Assembly (NCBI RefSeq): GCF_001320245.1
Contig: NZ_BCBA01000007.1
Location: forward strand, 124,001-188,000
Reading direction: 5' to 3'
From: Pseudomonas sp. NBRC 111124
Lineage (GTDB): Bacteria; Pseudomonadota; Gammaproteobacteria; Pseudomonadales; Pseudomonadaceae
DNA: 64,000 nucleotides
In this document: in pieces, positions 45,583 through 57,494 of the stretch
Layout of the letters: every line of letters begins with the position of its first letter
How positions within the stretch are numbered: the stretch's first letter is position 1
The notes under the pieces: model-generated
Databases searched by the model: none
The model's input: the letters and a program-made list of their open reading frames with translations, nothing else
Told to the model about the DNA's origin: nothing
Position numbers and translations under genes: made by a program

Positions 45583-45906
45583 CTACTTGTTGTTGATGCA
45601 TTGCGAATACATCGAGTAACGAACAGTCTTGAGCGTGCCCTGGGAGTCCTCGAAGGTCATCAACCGTGGATAGACCTGGCAGGTACGGGGGTCCTGCGAC
45701 TGACGTACGAATTTCGCAACGTCTATCTTCATGCCATATTTGTAATCCTGAATCTCTGGCATTGGCTTGCCATTTTTCTCCGCGTACTTGGCCACTGCGG
45801 TCTGGTGTTCCTTGGTGTATTGAAGCTGCTTGCTCTCGGAGAAAGTGTTGGCCTGCGAAGCCACCGAGAAAACAACAAGTGCAGCAGCGATAATTAGCTT
45901 TTTCAT
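45583..45906 (-). CDS. Exported DUF2790 protein 3
   Basis: A 107-residue protein with a signal peptide (ends ASQANTF) and a DUF2790 domain (DYKYGMKIDVAKFV, TFEDSQGTLKTVRYSMY). C76 and C103 match the pair in the other two copies. It lies just downstream of czcA on the same strand but is separated by a terminator and has its own dyad (45981-45994), so it is independently expressed. Confidence 0.85.
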   Translation of the reverse strand: MKKLIIAAALVVFSVASQANTFSESKQLQYTKEHQTAVAKYAEKNGKPMPEIQDYKYGMKIDVAKFVRQSQDPRTCQVYPRLMTFEDSQGTLKTVRYSMYSQCINNK

Positions 45907-45980
45907 AAAACCCTCTCAATTTCAAAACTTCTCGGGCGTAACCTTAGCAATGCATAGGCATCACCGGCATGACGAGAAAC

Positions 45981-45994
45981 TTACAATTTTGAAA
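45981..45994. promoter_or_regulatory. TTAC half-dyad upstream of DUF2790 gene 3
   Basis: TTACAATTTTGAAA: the left arm and spacer match the series but the right arm is degenerate. Confidence 0.35.
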
Positions 45995-46021
45995 GGTAAG
46001 TGCATCTACTTCACTTTAAAC

Positions 46022-46052
46022 AAAAAAGCCCACAACACGTGTTGTGGGCTTC
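46022..46052 (-). terminator. Terminator after czcA
   Basis: AAGCCCACAACAC and GTGTTGTGGGCTT form a perfect stem with T-run on the minus strand. Confidence 0.85.
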
Positions 46053-46068
46053 TCTTTAGCGGAGGCTG

Positions 46069-49236
<3,168 letters not shown>

Positions 49237-49254
49237 TCATCCTGTCAGTTCGCA

Positions 49255-50505
49255 TCAGTGACCGTGTTCGGCAGAAGCTTTGCCGAGCTCGGACTTGAGT
49301 GTGAAGCTGCCACTGGTTGCTACCTGGGCGCCGGCTTCAATACCGTCGATGATTTCCACGTACCCATTGTCGCGGCGACCCAGTTTTACCGGGCGGGTGT
49401 CAAAGCCATCTGGGGTGCGTACGAATACCGAAGGTTTGTCTTCAACGGTCTGCACAGCGTGCTCAGGGACCGCTACGGCAACTCGATCGGTCTGGAAGGT
49501 GACCGCAATGTTTACGAACAGGCCTGGACGCCAGGCGCCGTTGGGGTTGGTCAAGGTGACGCGGACAGTAGCTGCACGGTTTTGCTCGCCCAGCAGGCTG
49601 CCGACATAACCCACCTTCCCTTCGACCTCGACGTTCATGTCAGGCGAAGAGACTTTCACTGCACGGCCAGTCGTGACCTTGCCCAGATCTGTCGGCGGAA
49701 CTGCGAAGGTCGCCCAGACCTGATTCAGGTCGGAAAGGATGAAGGCGTTGGTCGCCTCGCTGACGACTTCGCCGACGGTCAGGTGTTTCTCCACTACCAC
49801 GGCGTCGAAGGGAGCGCGGAGCTCGTAACGATTACCGCCAACGGAGTTAACCGAGGCACCGATTGCGCCGACCTTCTGCTTGGCGTTGGCCAAGGAGATC
49901 TCCGCTTCTTGCAGCGCTTGGCGTGCTTGGAGGTAGTCTTGCTCTGCAGAGATCTTGTCCTGCCACAGTTGCTTCTCACGTTCGAAGGTCACACGCGCCA
50001 GTTCGACGCGACGCTGTGCGGCCTGTTGTTCGCTGCGCAGGTCAGAGATCTGCTGGCTGGCGATTACCGCGAGGACTTGCCCTTTCTTGACCGTCTCGCC
50101 CAGGTTGGCCTGGACAGCCTCAACAACGCCAGGAACACGAGGAACCACGTGGGCAGTACGATCTTCGTCGAAGCGAATTTCGCCAGGGAAGCTCACGACG
50201 GTACCGAGGTCACGAGGCGCTGCAGCTTCCAGGGCAACACCAGCGGCCTTGATCTGTTCAGCGCTGAGCGTCAGCTTGCCCTCTTCTTCACCGCCCTCTT
50301 CGCTGTGGCCTTCTTCACCATGGCCCTCATCACCTTCCTCTTTGGCGGCAGATGCGGCTTTCTTTTCGTCGCCATGGCCATCGTTAGCGCCATGCTCGGC
50401 AGTACTGGCGGCCTGCTGTCCGGAACTGTTGTTCCAGGCAAGGCTGCCAAATCCGAGGGCTGCCACAGCGGCTACCGCGAGGGCGATCTTGCGTTTGTTA
50501 TCCAT
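49255..50505 (-). CDS. czcB: CzcB, membrane fusion protein
   Basis: A 416-residue periplasmic adaptor with an N-terminal anchor, then a His/Glu-rich segment (HGANDGHGDEKK, GHGEEGHSEEGGEEEG) as in other CzcB proteins, followed by coiled-coil hairpin and lipoyl domains (VVPRVPGVVEAVQANLGETV, LRAPFDAVVVEKHLTVGE). It links CzcA to CzcC and may capture metal. Confidence 0.94.
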   Translation of the reverse strand: MDNKRKIALAVAAVAALGFGSLAWNNSSGQQAASTAEHGANDGHGDEKKAASAAKEEGDEGHGEEGHSEEGGEEEGKLTLSAEQIKAAGVALEAAAPRDLGTVVSFPGEIRFDEDRTAHVVPRVPGVVEAVQANLGETVKKGQVLAVIASQQISDLRSEQQAAQRRVELARVTFEREKQLWQDKISAEQDYLQARQALQEAEISLANAKQKVGAIGASVNSVGGNRYELRAPFDAVVVEKHLTVGEVVSEATNAFILSDLNQVWATFAVPPTDLGKVTTGRAVKVSSPDMNVEVEGKVGYVGSLLGEQNRAATVRVTLTNPNGAWRPGLFVNIAVTFQTDRVAVAVPEHAVQTVEDKPSVFVRTPDGFDTRPVKLGRRDNGYVEIIDGIEAGAQVATSGSFTLKSELGKASAEHGH

Positions 50506-50573
50506 TGCTACTCCTGCTGATCGTAGGCACCGGCTTGTTCAAGGCTGTGTGCCGAAGAAAATGTTTGGCCCGT

Positions 50574-51845
50574 TCAGCGAGTGCCGGCGGTTGAGCCGAC
50601 TTCGCCATAAACCCTTTCCACCTGCGCACGCGCATTGGTCGCCGCTGCCAACGATTCGAGGTATTGGCCACGAGCGACGATCAAGGTGCGCTGGGCATCC
50701 AGCACTTCGATGAAACCGAATTTGCCCATCTCGAAGCCGCGGGTTGCGGTCTCTACGGCTTGTTGGGCTGAAGGCAGAATGGTCTTGTCGTAGGACTCGA
50801 CCTCCTGCATGGCGGTGGACCATTGGTTCAACGCGGTTTGGGTTTCGGTGCGCAGGCGCAGCTCAACAGCATTGCGCTGGTCCCGGGCCTGATCTGCACG
50901 ACGAGAAGCGGAAAGAATGTTGCCCTGGTTACGATCGAACAGCGGCAAAGGCATAGACAGGCCCACAGTGTTGACCCGCTCGCGCACAGAGCGGTCGTAC
51001 TGGCTACCTACACTGACAGTAAGGTTCGGGATACGCTGAGCTTTCTCTGAGCCGAGCGAGGCATCGCTCTTGTCTATCTGCACCACGGCCTGACGCATTT
51101 CTGCTGTTTGGTCGAGCTTAGCCAGCAGATCTTCAGTGCGAGGTGGCAAGCCCGGGGAGAGGGTTGGCGATTCGAGTCGATCAAACACGGTGACTGAGCT
51201 CCCGGTAATTTGAGCGAGCTGTTGGTAAGCGGTCGCTTTTTCCGTTTCTGCACGTCGAACTTGCAGCTGGGCTTCGGCCAGTTGCACTTGAGCGCGGGTC
51301 GCCTCCACTGGGGACGACTTACCTGCGCGAACACGGCCATCGACGATGCGAAGACCGCGCTCAGTCAGTTCGAGAGATTGCTTGGCCAGGTCGAGACCTG
51401 TCTGGGCCCGCAACGCGGCGTAAAAGGCTTGGACGACATCTGCACGCAGGCCGTTAACGCGACGGTCTAACTCAAGCTGTGCGGCGGTCTGCCCGTATGT
51501 GGCGACGTCAACACGAGCCCCCCGCTTACCGCCCAGCTCAAGGGTCTGGCTGAGAGAGACAGTCGTCTGGCTGGTGTTACGACGGGTGTCTTCCACGTCA
51601 TACGAGATTGTGGGGTTGGGGATAAGCCCGGCCTGCTTGCGAGCACCATCAGCGATCCCAATTTCTTGCCTGGCCGCGGCCAGGTCTGGGTTGGCATCCA
51701 TGGCCGTCGAAAGCGCCTGGGGCAAGCTGATGCTTTGGGCAAGGGCTGCAGGCGCCATCAACCCAGAGATGACTGCACAGAGTGCAGCGATCTTCCAGGG
51801 CGAGACGGGGGTCTTGGGTAAGACATTGCGGTTATACCGGGGCAC
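50574..51845 (-). CDS. czcC: CzcC, outer-membrane factor
   Basis: From GTG 51845 (preceded by AGGACC) the protein has 423 residues with a signal peptide ending AALAQSIS, then the two-repeat TolC-family fold (LPQALSTAMDANPDLAAAR and GLSMPLPLFDRNQGNIL). A longer frame to 51932 exists but its extra residues are not signal-like. First gene of the czcCBA operon; dyad at 51971-51984 upstream. Confidence 0.9.
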   Translation of the reverse strand: MPRYNRNVLPKTPVSPWKIAALCAVISGLMAPAALAQSISLPQALSTAMDANPDLAAARQEIGIADGARKQAGLIPNPTISYDVEDTRRNTSQTTVSLSQTLELGGKRGARVDVATYGQTAAQLELDRRVNGLRADVVQAFYAALRAQTGLDLAKQSLELTERGLRIVDGRVRAGKSSPVEATRAQVQLAEAQLQVRRAETEKATAYQQLAQITGSSVTVFDRLESPTLSPGLPPRTEDLLAKLDQTAEMRQAVVQIDKSDASLGSEKAQRIPNLTVSVGSQYDRSVRERVNTVGLSMPLPLFDRNQGNILSASRRADQARDQRNAVELRLRTETQTALNQWSTAMQEVESYDKTILPSAQQAVETATRGFEMGKFGFIEVLDAQRTLIVARGQYLESLAAATNARAQVERVYGEVGSTAGTR

Positions 51846-51970
51846 TTTGATGGTCCTCGTGCACAAACTTCGATAAAGCTTGGCGAGAACGCCGAAACAG
51901 CTGCCAAGCCCCACTTGATTAGGTGATGGCACTCTAATGAGCGGTAGCTATCAGAGGGGTGGCTAGAAAA

Positions 51971-51984
51971 TTACAATTCCGTAA
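51971..51984. promoter_or_regulatory. TTAC-N6-GTAA dyad upstream of czcC
   Basis: TTACAATTCCGTAA, 126 bp before the czcC start, is the reverse complement of the 35642 site. It is the best candidate for the CzcR operator. Confidence 0.65.
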
Positions 51985-52095
51985 GAATGTCCTGTAATGC
52001 CCGAAAATACTGGGAAACCAAACCCGACACGATGATTTCGTTACAAGCAACGGAGATGGCAAACACGCGGTGCGAAGGCCCGAACAACAGGTAGA

Positions 52096-52109
52096 TGACG
52101 AAATTGTAA
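52096..52109. promoter_or_regulatory. TTAC-N6-GTCA dyad (minus orientation) upstream of OprD porin
   Basis: TGACGAAATTGTAA, read on the minus strand as TTACAATTTCGTCA. It lies 140 bp before the porin and within the divergent czcC-porin region. Confidence 0.55.
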
Positions 52110-52248
52110 TTTTCCTATCACCCCCCCGTTATCTTCGGCCTGCAAATATGAGCTCGCGCTACGCTAGGCGCGCCGCCTGGTCAGAACAATTAACGACACC
52201 CGCGCCGGTAAACATAATAAAAACTGCCGTGAATCAAAGGAGCATCGG

Positions 52249-53592
52249 ATGAAAATCAAAGTACCACTGTATTTGGCGGCAGTTTCTGCGCTGTCTGGAA
52301 GCTATGCTATTTCGGCACAAGCTGAAGACAAGCCAGAAGGCTTCATTGAAGGCAGCAGCCTTACAGTGTTGAACCGTAACTTCTACTTCAACCGTGATAA
52401 CCGCGACAGCACCGCCCCCACTTACAACAGTGGCAAGGGCAATACGAACGGCTACTCCGAAGCCTGGGCGCACGCGATCATCAGCAAATTCAACTCCGGG
52501 TTTACCCAAGGTACCGTTGGCTTTGGCGTTGATGCCTTTGCCATGATCGGCCTCAAGCTCGACACCGGTGATGGGCGCAACGGCGGCCGTAGCTCCTTCG
52601 ACGTGCTGCCCGTTGATAACAAGGGTGAAGCTCGCGACGAATACACCAAGGTCGGCGGCGCAGCCAAAGTCCGCTTGTTCGATACCATCGTGAAAGTGGG
52701 TGATGTCTTCCCATCGACCCCGGTCGTCGCATCGGGTGACTCTCGCCTGCTGCCAGAGAGTTTCCGCGGTGTGACCGTTGAGAACACCAGCATCCAGGGC
52801 CTTACCCTCCAGGGTGGTCGTCTGCATGCGATGAGCCAGCCGGTCTCAAGCAACCTGAACGACAACTTCGTGACGTTCTACGGCGGCCCGGTCAACTCGC
52901 CATGGATCGGTTACGGTGGCGGTGACTACTCGATCAACGACAACTGGACTGTGAGCGTCTACGCCAGCCAGCTGAAAGACGTCTGGAATCAGTACTACGC
53001 CGGCACAAGCGTGGTTTACCCGCTGAGCGACGATCTGGCGCTGATCGGTGGCTTCAACTACTACAAAGCCGTAGATGAAGGTAAGAAGCGCCTGGGTGAA
53101 TTCGACAACAACATCTGGAGTGCCAAGGTCGGTGTGCGTTACGGTGCCCACACCCTGGCCCTGTCGCATCAGCGCAACAACGGCGACGACGATTTCGACT
53201 ACCTGCGTCAGTCGGACTCGATTTTCGTCGACAACTCCATCCAGTACAGCGACTTCAACTCGCCGAAAGAGCGTTCCTGGATGCTGCGCTATGACCTGAA
53301 CTTCACCAGCTACGGCATTCCAGGCCTGACGTTCATGACGCGCTACGCCAGAGGCTCGGGTGCGGATTACTCGAACGCTAACCAGTTCTACATGCGCACC
53401 GACGACAACGGCAACCCGCTCGACAATCAGAAGCGTTGGGAGCGTGACGTCGAAGTCAAATACGTTGTCCAAACCGGTCCGGCAAAAGATCTGTCCTTCC
53501 GGTTGCGCCAGGCAACCACGCGTGCCACTGCTTTCGAATCGGATCTGGATGAAACTCGTGTAATCATCGAGTACCCGCTTTCGATTCTGTAA
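52249..53592 (+). CDS. OprD-family porin
   Basis: A 447-residue outer-membrane protein with a signal peptide (ends SAQAEDKPEGF), OprD-family features (GSSLTVLNRNFYFNRDNRD, LPESFRGVTVENTSIQGL) and a C-terminal strand. OprD porins admit small acids and basic amino acids. Its position opposite czcCBA, with shared dyads, suggests metal-linked control, as known for CzcR acting on oprD in P. aeruginosa. Substrate not readable. Confidence 0.9.
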   Translation: MKIKVPLYLAAVSALSGSYAISAQAEDKPEGFIEGSSLTVLNRNFYFNRDNRDSTAPTYNSGKGNTNGYSEAWAHAIISKFNSGFTQGTVGFGVDAFAMIGLKLDTGDGRNGGRSSFDVLPVDNKGEARDEYTKVGGAAKVRLFDTIVKVGDVFPSTPVVASGDSRLLPESFRGVTVENTSIQGLTLQGGRLHAMSQPVSSNLNDNFVTFYGGPVNSPWIGYGGGDYSINDNWTVSVYASQLKDVWNQYYAGTSVVYPLSDDLALIGGFNYYKAVDEGKKRLGEFDNNIWSAKVGVRYGAHTLALSHQRNNGDDDFDYLRQSDSIFVDNSIQYSDFNSPKERSWMLRYDLNFTSYGIPGLTFMTRYARGSGADYSNANQFYMRTDDNGNPLDNQKRWERDVEVKYVVQTGPAKDLSFRLRQATTRATAFESDLDETRVIIEYPLSIL

Positions 53593-53698
53593 TTCGCTAA
53601 CTGGGCCAGTTATCCATTGGCGGGTCCTGTTAGTAAAACGAGCATTACGCATTCACCTTGAGTGGCTTAAGTGCTCCTTTGGTAAAAGGTGGATATTT

Positions 53699-53723
53699 GG
53701 CGCCCATTGGGCGCCTTTTTTTT
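53699..53723 (+). terminator. Terminator after OprD porin
   Basis: GGCGCCC-ATT-GGGCGCC followed by eight T. Confidence 0.9.
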
Positions 53724-53725
53724 GC

Positions 53726-53875
53726 CTAAAATTCAAGTAGGCGTTCGATTGTACGCATCGCATGCCGGTGAAGTTCATGACTACACCAATGACCAGTCTC
53801 TTCAATGTGAGCGACCTCGCCGTCATCTGAGCGGAACGAAGCCAGCACAAAGAAGAAAATAACCCAATACTTCAT
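53726..53875 (-). CDS. Unlisted 49-residue exported peptide
   Basis: A short minus-strand gene: ATG 53875, stop at 53726. The product begins MKYWVIFFFVLASFRSDDGE and ends HAMRTIERLLEF. AGGTGA lies 8-9 bp before the ATG. The hydrophobic N-terminus looks like a short signal or anchor; the body has five His and one Cys (HIEETGHWCSHELHRH). It is divergent from the orphan regulator with a dyad between them, so it may be a metal-induced peptide. Confidence 0.5.
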   Translation of the reverse strand: MKYWVIFFFVLASFRSDDGEVAHIEETGHWCSHELHRHAMRTIERLLEF

Positions 53876-53970
53876 AAGGTCAAATCACCTGCTGGAGAGA
53901 GGGCCCGCAACTGTCAAACCCAAACCGCGACAAGATATACCGCCAGACTATCAACTGTATTACCTAGAAA

Positions 53971-53984
53971 TTACAAATCCGTCA
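53971..53984. promoter_or_regulatory. TTAC-N6-GTCA dyad upstream of orphan regulator
   Basis: TTACAAATCCGTCA, between the 49-residue peptide gene and the regulator at 54082. It has the same right arm (CCGTCA) as the copR site. Confidence 0.6.
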
Positions 53985-54081
53985 TTTGAGCCCCGGCACG
54001 CTCATTTTGATTTACCATCCCTTTCAATAATGCCGGCGCGCGTGCGCGGTTAATTGCTCAGTGATATCGAGACAAAATCCC

Positions 54082-54756
54082 ATGCGAATTCTGGTAATTG
54101 AGGATGAAGTAAAAACTGCGGAGTATGTGCGTCAAGGTCTGACGGAATGTGGCTATGTCGTAGATTGCGTCCACACCGGGTCAGATGGATTATTCTTGGC
54201 TAAGCAGCACGAATATGAGCTGATTATCCTGGATATAAATCTGCCAGAGATGGACGGTTGGCAGGTCCTTGAGTTGTTGCGTCGTAAAAACTGCCCTTCC
54301 CGTATCATGATGCTGACGGCGAGAAGCCGGCTGGCGGATAAGGTCCGGGGGCTGGAGAACGGAGCAGATGACTACCTGATCAAGCCATTTGAGTTCCCTG
54401 AGCTGCTGGCCCGGGTTCGCGCCTTGATGCGCAGGTCAGATCACCCTGCATCCGTAGAGGTCATTCGCGTCGCTGACCTGGAGCTTGATCAGAGCCGGCA
54501 CAGGGCATTCAGGGACGGTCAGCGCATTGACCTGACCACGAAAGAATTCGCGTTACTGCATTACCTGATGCGTAATACCGGTGTGGTGCTGAGCCGCACC
54601 CAAATTATTTCGCAGGTTTGGGATATGAATTTTGACTGCGACACAAACGTTGTAGAGGTGTCGATTCGAAGACTCAGAGCCAAGATAGATGACCCTTTCG
54701 AGACCAAACTGATACATACGCTTCGGGGCGTAGGGTATGTGCTTGAAAAACGATAG
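54082..54756 (+). CDS. Orphan CzcR-like response regulator
   Basis: From ATG 54082 the protein has 224 residues (GTG 54061 is an alternative). Receiver D51 in [21 protein letters not shown] [13 protein letters not shown], and output [28 protein letters not shown]. It is close to the CzcR at 32749-33423. No kinase gene follows; CzcS at 33420 or CopS is a likely partner. It may set czcCBA and porin expression. Confidence 0.88.
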   Translation: MRILVIEDEVKTAEYVRQGLTECGYVVDCVHTGSDGLFLAKQHEYELIILDINLPEMDGWQVLELLRRKNCPSRIMMLTARSRLADKVRGLENGADDYLIKPFEFPELLARVRALMRRSDHPASVEVIRVADLELDQSRHRAFRDGQRIDLTTKEFALLHYLMRNTGVVLSRTQIISQVWDMNFDCDTNVVEVSIRRLRAKIDDPFETKLIHTLRGVGYVLEKR

Positions 54757-54873
54757 TTGCCAAGCTCTCTAGTACCGAAAATCCGCTACATGCTCCCGTC
54801 GCTTGCGAACTTGAGGTTTCTGTTTACGATCCGCGGCGCTGATTCCTCACTCAACAAATGAGGTAGGCTGTAC

Positions 54874-55197
54874 ATGAGGTATAGCATTGATTATCAGCAG
54901 GTTTCGCAAGGACAATCCGATGCCAGCATTGATGCCTGTCCAGCTGACATTGTCTTCAACAGCGACCATGGCCTAGCTCTTATCCCGTGCGTTGGCGATG
55001 TTATCAACCTCCCCTCTACGGCGGTCAAAGAAGGGGTTTGCGGCATCGTTAGATCAAGGATTTTCAATTATCTCAGAGGTCCTGAAGAGCTGTACTGTCA
55101 CGTCAATATTCTCGTTGAGGAGGCGGACATCAATTTCGAAAGTCTCATCTCGGAATACATGCGCAATCAGTCACGTGCTCGCTCGCCTTCTTCATAA
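54874..55197 (+). CDS. Hypothetical cytosolic protein
   Basis: A 107-residue protein without signal or membrane segments (DACPADIVFNSDHGLALIP, GDVINLP). GGTAGG precedes the ATG well. I do not recognise the family; the alternating hydrophobic pattern suggests a small beta-rich fold. Confidence 0.55.
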   Translation: MRYSIDYQQVSQGQSDASIDACPADIVFNSDHGLALIPCVGDVINLPSTAVKEGVCGIVRSRIFNYLRGPEELYCHVNILVEEADINFESLISEYMRNQSRARSPSS

Positions 55198-55298
55198 AGT
55201 CGAAGGCGGGCCAGTCCATTAATGGTTGTGTATGGGTGAGGGTTCAGCAGAGCGAGCGCCTACTGAGCACCAGAGATGAATAGTCACAGCCTAGTGGT

Positions 55299-55826
55299 TT
55301 AACGCGGTACTGCTGGTGTACGCAGGGCCGGACTCATTGTTTTTTGAATGGCGCATTGCAGCACATAGAAATATAAAACCCCGGAAGCAAATACGATTGC
55401 GGACAGATAAGCAAACTCAGAGTCTAAAACCCCGGAAACCATATACAATTTAATCGTGATAGAACCCATAATAATTCCGGTACAGTACATGACGCCTGTG
55501 AACTGATTGCCCAAAAAACTCAGTATGCCGCTGAAGGCATTGTTCGCACTCAACAGCATTGCTTTCAGTATCGTCCAGCCGAGAACTGGCAGAAAAGCCT
55601 TGATCATGAAGGCGAATAACATCGACGATGCAAACAGTTTTATCGGGGTTTCTGCCCACGGCTTGATGGTGCCGTCTACTTCAACGCCGGTATACAAGAT
55701 GATATTCAGAATAATCGCCATAAGGGTGCATATGCCGAGGCGTATCATTTCCCGCTTAAGCGGGGCCATCATTATCACTGCGTGAATCTTGTTTCCAAAG
55801 TATCGTTTTAGTCCTTGGATCGACAT
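55299..55826 (-). CDS. Hypothetical membrane protein
   Basis: From ATG 55826 (AGGAAG before it) the product has 175 residues and four or five transmembrane helices (LGICTLMAIILNIILYTGVEV, LFASSMLFAFMIKAFLPVLGW, FTGVMYCTGIIMGSITIKLYM, YLSAIVFASGVLYFYVLQCAI). This resembles small YIP1-like or transport-associated membrane proteins, but I cannot assign a family. Confidence 0.6.
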   Translation of the reverse strand: MSIQGLKRYFGNKIHAVIMMAPLKREMIRLGICTLMAIILNIILYTGVEVDGTIKPWAETPIKLFASSMLFAFMIKAFLPVLGWTILKAMLLSANNAFSGILSFLGNQFTGVMYCTGIIMGSITIKLYMVSGVLDSEFAYLSAIVFASGVLYFYVLQCAIQKTMSPALRTPAVPR

Positions 55827-56015
55827 TTTTCTTCCTATGCTCTCGGGTATGACGCTGTTGTAGCGTTGTATGACGGTCATGCTTTTACCCGAAGAGAGGT
55901 GACGCTTCAACGGTCCTGAATTGCGCAGGGGATCTCATGTCCTTCCCCTGGCTGGGTAGCTTGCTGAGAAATTCTCATCTACCTGCGTGGCAACGATGCG
56001 GCCACCCCGCCGCCG

Positions 56016-57482
56016 TCAGAGCTCTGGAGGACTGGCTGCTGTCAGCAACTCATCGAGTGACGGAACCTTAGCGTTTGCACTGAGGACGAGTGTTCTGGAT
56101 CGGAGTATGGATACATCAAAGAAAGATTCGCACTCGACTCTTCCGTTTACTTCTCTCCAGTGGGTGACTTCTGGTATCAACTCATTAGGCACCGGGTATA
56201 GTGCCATAGGGTTATGGAATACCTCCACTTCAGCAGACCACGGCTCGTAGCCATATTGCGGCCAGAGCTGACCGTAGTCGCTGGACGCTACATCCAACAG
56301 AAATGGGATACCTCGTGATGCTCCCGGAGAACGGTCGAAAAACTCACCAAACCGCAAGTATCGGTACCCGTCTAGATGAGCTCCACCTGAGATCGGCACT
56401 CGGCTGAGCTTTGGCACTGTGCAGGCATTGGTGAAAATGACCGCTGAAAGATGGGCATTTTCCATTAGCGTAAATAGGCCGTTGGGGCGCCCTGATAGCA
56501 GAGATGTCTCTTCCTCCACAGTTATCAGGTGCGTACCACGATGCGCAGATGAGTGAACTGCAAAGCCATAGAGATAGCTGATGAGCGACTCCCTGCTCCA
56601 CAGCATTGAACTGGGCGCATGGAAATCGGCTAAGGCCAGAATGAGCGGCTTACCCTCCACGTGCGGTAGGGATTCGTAACGCTTGTCCAATTTGTTTTGG
56701 ATGGTCCTCGCAAACCTTTCTGCAGCCGCTCCTAAGAAACGCTCATGTCGGTCAGCGGGTGGGGGGACCGGCGAGGCGCCAAAATGCTCATACCGCTCTT
56801 CCGGGTTGGCTGTCACTGCTTCAACCCAGGCCTCATCTCCCAGCCTATTCTCGATGTGAAAATCGGGTGATTCTTTAGGCTGGGTGACCAAGAGTCCCTG
56901 TTCACGAAAAATCGCTAATAGGTGGGCTTCCCAGAGGCGGGTGTGAAAATTCTCAGTCTGGCAATCGGGAACCCAATTTCTGTCTGGGGATGGCAGTGCG
57001 AGATACAGTTGATTCAGCGCCCACGCCCCAATACGGCGGCTTGGATCAAATAGTGATTTGAACACCACGCTTGGTGTGCGCTTACCCATTCTGCTTAGAG
57101 GAGCACGTCGTCGTTCACCTGAAGGGAGTGGAAGCGGATGGGCTTGGGTATAGAGAAAATGGCTGATTGAGGCGCGGGCTTCGGACTCGCCAGTGGTGCA
57201 CTCACCATGGCTGAGGAGCACCCACACGCTATCGACACGACGCCGCAAGGTGACAATTCCGAAGCTGCCGGAATTGATATTTCGGGTTAGAGCGGCACAA
57301 GAAATTCCGTCCTCACTAAGCCATGCCCCTACTGGCGGGCTGTCCCCAAACCCCAACCCTCGTGGAAGCGACAAAGCGATTAGATCGAACATCGGCGCAG
57401 CAATTTCTTTCATTCGCTGATCTCGGCAGCCGTCAAAATGCATTCCATCAATGCCTCGGAGCGTGCCCGCCGGCGATGGCAT
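56016..57482 (-). CDS. Unknown protein, candidate PD-(D/E)XK nuclease fold
   Basis: A 488-residue cytosolic protein. Around 180-230 it reads NFHTRLWEAHLLAIFREQGL, then PDFHIENRLG and DEAWVEAVTA. This order (helix with a conserved Glu, PDF, then a strand with E-V-A) recalls PD-(D/E)XK nuclease-like domains in uncharacterised proteins. It is inference from motif order. The start may be downstream (M14, M24 or M31). It follows a 149-codon gene by 12 bp, forming a two-gene unit in otherwise unrelated surroundings. Confidence 0.55.
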   Translation of the reverse strand: MPSPAGTLRGIDGMHFDGCRDQRMKEIAAPMFDLIALSLPRGLGFGDSPPVGAWLSEDGISCAALTRNINSGSFGIVTLRRRVDSVWVLLSHGECTTGESEARASISHFLYTQAHPLPLPSGERRRAPLSRMGKRTPSVVFKSLFDPSRRIGAWALNQLYLALPSPDRNWVPDCQTENFHTRLWEAHLLAIFREQGLLVTQPKESPDFHIENRLGDEAWVEAVTANPEERYEHFGASPVPPPADRHERFLGAAAERFARTIQNKLDKRYESLPHVEGKPLILALADFHAPSSMLWSRESLISYLYGFAVHSSAHRGTHLITVEEETSLLSGRPNGLFTLMENAHLSAVIFTNACTVPKLSRVPISGGAHLDGYRYLRFGEFFDRSPGASRGIPFLLDVASSDYGQLWPQYGYEPWSAEVEVFHNPMALYPVPNELIPEVTHWREVNGRVECESFFDVSILRSRTLVLSANAKVPSLDELLTAASPPEL

Positions 57483-57494
57483 CGGTGGAGGTAC

